Assembly (NCBI GenBank): GCA_031398975.1
Contig: JANNOI010000043.1
Coordinates: 62,001-126,000 of the forward strand
Direction: 5' to 3'
DNA: 64,000 nt
Source: JAKFWI01 sp031398975
GTDB lineage: Bacteria > Pseudomonadota > Alphaproteobacteria > Caulobacterales > Aquidulcibacteraceae
Position 1 is the first letter of the stretch. Every line of letters starts with the position of its first letter. The position numbers were made by a program, and so were the translations under genes. The notes under the pieces are model-generated. The model saw nothing but the letters and a program-made list of their open reading frames with translations, was not told the origin of the DNA and ran no database searches. Shown here in pieces: positions 60,364 through 64,000 of this stretch.

Positions 60364-60476
60364 TGATCGACCCCAACGCTTGGATGTTCGTTGCGCTCGC
60401 CTTGGCTGCCGCCGGCGCTGTTGGCGGGTTTTTCGTGATTGATTATCTTGGTATCGTCCTGCGAAAGCCGAAATAG
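60363..60476 (+). CDS. 37-residue single-span membrane protein
   Basis: The protein MIDPNAWMFVALALAAAG...VLRKPK has one hydrophobic helix (residues ~7-31) and a basic C-terminus, so the C-terminus is probably cytoplasmic. The ATG overlaps the stop of the preceding frame by one base. The stop is 3 bp before the atpG start. I do not recognise it. Location suggests co-expression with F1 subunits. It may be a small partner of the preceding two-helix protein or of the ATP synthase, but nothing proves that. Confidence 0.6.
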   Translation: MIDPNAWMFVALALAAAGAVGGFFVIDYLGIVLRKPK

Positions 60477-60479
60477 CTC

Positions 60480-61358
60480 ATGCCCAGCCTAAAAGAGTTC
60501 CGCAACCGCATCGCCAGCGTGAAGAGCACGCAGAAGATCACGCGGGCGATGCAGATGGTGGCCGCCGCCAAGCTGAAGCGGGCCCAGGATGCGGCCGAGG
60601 CCGCGCGCCCTTATGCGGAGCGTCTGGCCAGTGTGATCGCCAATCTCGCCGCCGCGGTGCAGGGCGACAGCGCGCCCCTCCTGCTGCGCGGGACGGGGCG
60701 GGACGGGGTGCACCTGCTGGTGGTGGCGACCTCCGAGCGCGGCCTGTGCGGGGGCTTCAACACCCAGATCGTGCGCCTCGTGCGGGAGCGGATCATCGCC
60801 CTGCAAGGCCAGGGCAAGACCGTGAAAATCCTCACCGTCGGCAAAAAGGGGCGCGACCAATTGCGCCGCGCCTACGCGCCGCTGCTGATCGGCCACGTCG
60901 ATCTCGCGGCCCACCGCAACGCCTTCGCCGTCCCCGCCCAGGAGATCGGCCAGCGGCTGACCGCGATGTTCGAGGCAGGCGAGTTCGACGTCGCGACGCT
61001 CTTCTTCTCGAAGTTCAAATCCGTGATTTCCCTGGTCCCGCAGGCGCTGCAGATCATCCCGGCCGCCGCGCCGGAAGGCGCTGCGACCCCCGACCTCGCC
61101 GGCGCGCTTTATACCTACGAGCCGAACGAGGCCGCGATCCTGGAGGCCCTGCTGCCGGCCTATGTGAACGGCCAGGTGCTGGCGGGGCTGCTCGAAAACA
61201 ATGCCGGCTTCTACGCCGCCCAGATGACCGCCATGGACAACGCCACCCGCAACGCCGGCGACCTGATCAAGCAATTGTCCCTGCGCTACAACCGCCAGCG
61301 CCAAGCCAACATCACCAAAGAATTGATCGAGATCATCTCCGGCGCGGAGGCGCTTTGA
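60480..61358 (+). CDS. atpG: ATP synthase F1 gamma subunit
   Basis: The 292-residue protein starts MPSLKEFRNRIASVKSTQKITRAMQMVAAAKLKRAQDAAE, the highly conserved N-terminal helix of the rotor. The middle contains LLVVATSERGLCGGFNTQIVR. The C-terminus MTAMDNATRNAGDLIKQLSLRYNRQRQANITKELIEIISGAEAL is also diagnostic. It forms the central shaft coupling proton flow to catalysis. The TTGACA of the next promoter overlaps its stop codon. Confidence 0.97.
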   Translation: MPSLKEFRNRIASVKSTQKITRAMQMVAAAKLKRAQDAAEAARPYAERLASVIANLAAAVQGDSAPLLLRGTGRDGVHLLVVATSERGLCGGFNTQIVRLVRERIIALQGQGKTVKILTVGKKGRDQLRRAYAPLLIGHVDLAAHRNAFAVPAQEIGQRLTAMFEAGEFDVATLFFSKFKSVISLVPQALQIIPAAAPEGAATPDLAGALYTYEPNEAAILEALLPAYVNGQVLAGLLENNAGFYAAQMTAMDNATRNAGDLIKQLSLRYNRQRQANITKELIEIISGAEAL

Positions 61359-61384
61359 CAGCGTTGCTAGCACACCGCTACAAT
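61355..61384 (+). promoter_or_regulatory. Strong promoter with inverted-repeat operator before fitA-like gene
   Basis: TTGACA (61355-61360) and TACAAT (61379-61384) match the sigma70 consensus at 6/6 and 5/6 bases with an 18-bp spacer. Transcription would start about at the ATG at 61391, so the message is nearly or fully leaderless. An inverted repeat TTG-C-TAGC, ACACC, GCTA-CAA (61364-61383) fills the spacer and -10, as expected for autoregulation by the antitoxin. Confidence 0.7.
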
Positions 61385-61390
61385 GCCGGC

Positions 61391-61657
61391 ATGGCGACCC
61401 TCACCATCCGCAACCTTCCCGACGCTACGCACCAAGCGCTGCGCGAACGCGCCGCCCGCCACGGGCGCAGTATGGAAGAAGAAGTACGCCAGATAATCGA
61501 CGCCGCAGTCGGGCCGCCCTCGGCGGACGCCGATATCGCCGCCCGCGTCGCCAAAGCCCAGGCACTCGTCCGCGAGATGTTCGGCGGGGAGTTGCCGAGA
61601 GGCCGTGTTGATGCATTTATCGCCGAGCGGCGCGCCGCCGCCGAGCGAGGCGAGTGA
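61391..61657 (+). CDS. FitA-like ribbon-helix-helix antitoxin
   Basis: The 88-residue protein begins MATLTIRNLPDATHQALRERAARHGRSMEEEVRQIIDAAV, a ribbon-helix-helix fold of the FitA/Arc group, with the TLTIRNLP strand as DNA contact. The C-terminal part (KAQALVREMFGGELPRGRVDAF) is the usual toxin-binding tail. It probably binds the inverted repeat in its own promoter. The gene ends in a GTGA overlap with the toxin. A leaderless start is predicted. Confidence 0.88.
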   Translation: MATLTIRNLPDATHQALRERAARHGRSMEEEVRQIIDAAVGPPSADADIAARVAKAQALVREMFGGELPRGRVDAFIAERRAAAERGE

Positions 61658-62022
61658 AAGTTTACGACGCCTCCGCGGTTCTTGCTATTCTCTATGGTGA
61701 AACCGGCGCGGACGTCGCAAGGGCGAGCTTGGCGGGAGGCGTTATTTCGTTGGCCAACGTGGCGGAGGTGATCGGGGATATGATCATCGGCGGCGGCCGT
61801 CCGGAAAACGCGGTCAAATCTTTACGCAACCTGGGTCTCATCTGGCTTGAGCCGGACGAGGCCCAGGCGGTGCGCGCAGCGGAGATGAGGGCGCTAAAGG
61901 GCCTCTCCTTGGGCGATCGGTTCTGCATTGCTTTAGCCGAGGCCCGCAACCTTCCGGTGGTGACCGCCGATCGCGTTTGGGCTAATCATGGGCTCCGCGT
62001 TTCCGTGGAGTTGATCCGATGA
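61654..62022 (+). CDS. VapC/FitB-like PIN-domain toxin
   Basis: The 122-residue PIN domain starts at a GTG overlapping the antitoxin stop. Acidic metal-binding residues are seen in VYDASAVLAILYGETG, NVAEVIGDM, LGDRFCIALAE and VTADRVWA. Type II toxins of this class cut RNA, often tRNA or rRNA. All four acidic positions are kept, so it is probably active. Its stop overlaps the ohr start (ATGA). Confidence 0.9.
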   Translation: MKVYDASAVLAILYGETGADVARASLAGGVISLANVAEVIGDMIIGGGRPENAVKSLRNLGLIWLEPDEAQAVRAAEMRALKGLSLGDRFCIALAEARNLPVVTADRVWANHGLRVSVELIR

Positions 62023-62444
62023 ATGGTCCCACCAAAGTCCTCTATCGGGCCAAGGCTTCCGCCACCGGCGGGCGCAACGGCAAAACCCATCTTGACGAGG
62101 GCGGCCTCTGGATCGCCACCGCGATCCCAAAGGACATGGGCGGGGACGGGCAGGGCTCCAATCCGGAGCAATTGTTCGCGCTGGGCTACGCCTCCTGCTT
62201 CGGATCCGCCGTGCTTTACGTGGCGGGGCAAAAGAAGATCGATGCGTCAAAGGCGCGGGTCACGTGCGAAGTGGGCATCGGGTCCAAGGAGGGCGGGGGC
62301 TTCGCGCTCGAGGCCAAGCTCACGGTTTCCCTGCCCGGCCTGGACCCCGAGGCGGCGCGGGAGCTGGTGGAGGCGGCGCATCAGGTTTGCCCCTATTCCA
62401 ACGCTACGCGCGGGAACATGCCGGTCGAGCTCCTCGTGGAATAG
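62019..62444 (+). CDS. ohr: Organic hydroperoxide resistance protein (Ohr/OsmC family)
   Basis: The 141-residue protein has the Ohr pattern: TGGRNGKTHLDEGGLWIATAIPKDMGGDGQGSNPEQLFALGYASCFGSAV with peroxidatic Cys, then AHQVCPYSNATRGNMPVELLVE with resolving Cys. It detoxifies organic hydroperoxides using lipoylated partners; lpdA and sucB in this window are typical sources of such reductant. Unlike usual ohr genes, it is coupled by ATGA to a toxin gene, with no MarR-type OhrR next to it. Confidence 0.94.
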   Translation: MNGPTKVLYRAKASATGGRNGKTHLDEGGLWIATAIPKDMGGDGQGSNPEQLFALGYASCFGSAVLYVAGQKKIDASKARVTCEVGIGSKEGGGFALEAKLTVSLPGLDPEAARELVEAAHQVCPYSNATRGNMPVELLVE

Positions 62445-62584
62445 GCGCGGCGCTCTGGCTGTAGACGGGCGCGCGCGAGGCTGTAAAAGACGGGGATTGT
62501 TCTGAAGCGGCGCCTCGGCCGGGGCGCTCGCCTCTTTGCACGCCAGAAGCCTCCGCAAGGCCAGCAGAAACTTTAGGGACCCTA

Positions 62585-64000
<1,416 letters not shown>

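Overview
The window is a G+C-rich stretch of an alphaproteobacterial chromosome. The class follows from gene order and content: dut, coaBC, ubiB, ubiE, mutM, rpsT, dnaA, dnaN, recF and gyrB in one block, a sucD-sucA-sucB-lpdA TCA cluster, ubiquinone synthesis genes, and an atpH-A-G-D operon. I cannot name the order or genus. GTG starts and 1-4 bp stop/start overlaps are frequent, so genes are tightly packed and often translationally coupled. I saw no insertion sequence, prophage, CRISPR array or rRNA.

Region by region. 1-1.8 kb: the end of an ABC-F ATPase, then a GT9 glycosyltransferase and a DUF6165 protein. 2-17.8 kb: an accessory catabolic island with an MFS carrier, VOC proteins, a SAM methyltransferase, an SDR, a NodB/PuuE-type hydrolase, a MaoC hydratase, an acyl-CoA dehydrogenase, two CaiB-type CoA-transferases, a GntR/UTRA repressor, an MmgE/PrpD protein, a PaaK-like CoA ligase and an amidase. 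It looks like a CoA-thioester pathway of unknown substrate. A perfect palindrome overlaps the hydratase promoter and is a plausible operator. 17.8-22.6 kb: small housekeeping genes (a PDZ/M48-like lipoprotein, DUF971, Trm112, LON domain, thioredoxin-TPR, ProXp-like, DUF6065). 22.7 kb: tRNA-Gly(GCC). 22.9-30.7 kb: a GT87 membrane protein, cysK, dut, coaBC, ubiB, ubiE, mutM. 30.8-38.1 kb: rpsT, a 612-bp gap with iteron-like repeats and an AT-rich patch, then dnaA, dnaN, recF, gyrB. 38.1-40.5 kb: a TonB-dependent receptor with a Fur-like palindrome, and a cold-shock gene with a clear terminator. 40.8-47.7 kb: sucD, sucA, sucB, lpdA, without sucC. 47.8-50 kb: two lysine/alanine-rich histone-H1-like genes flanking an esterase. 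50.3-57.8 kb: xerC, priA, an ECF42-type sigma factor with its DGPF partner, terC and a long MFS carrier. 58-64 kb: the ATP synthase operon.

The most unusual part is the ATP synthase operon. Between atpA and atpG lie two tiny membrane-protein genes; the first appears to need a -1 frameshift at a canonical G_GGT_TTA heptamer. Between atpG and atpD lies a FitA/VapC-type toxin-antitoxin pair with its own strong promoter and an inverted repeat, coupled by overlapping codons to an ohr peroxidase gene. The essential beta-subunit gene therefore sits downstream of an autonomously promoted addiction cassette. Other oddities are a DnaA with substitutions at the arginine-finger and DnaA-box-contact positions, a PriA that has lost one whole zinc site, an M48-like protein with HQLAH in place of HExxH, and several short tandem duplications at gene boundaries.
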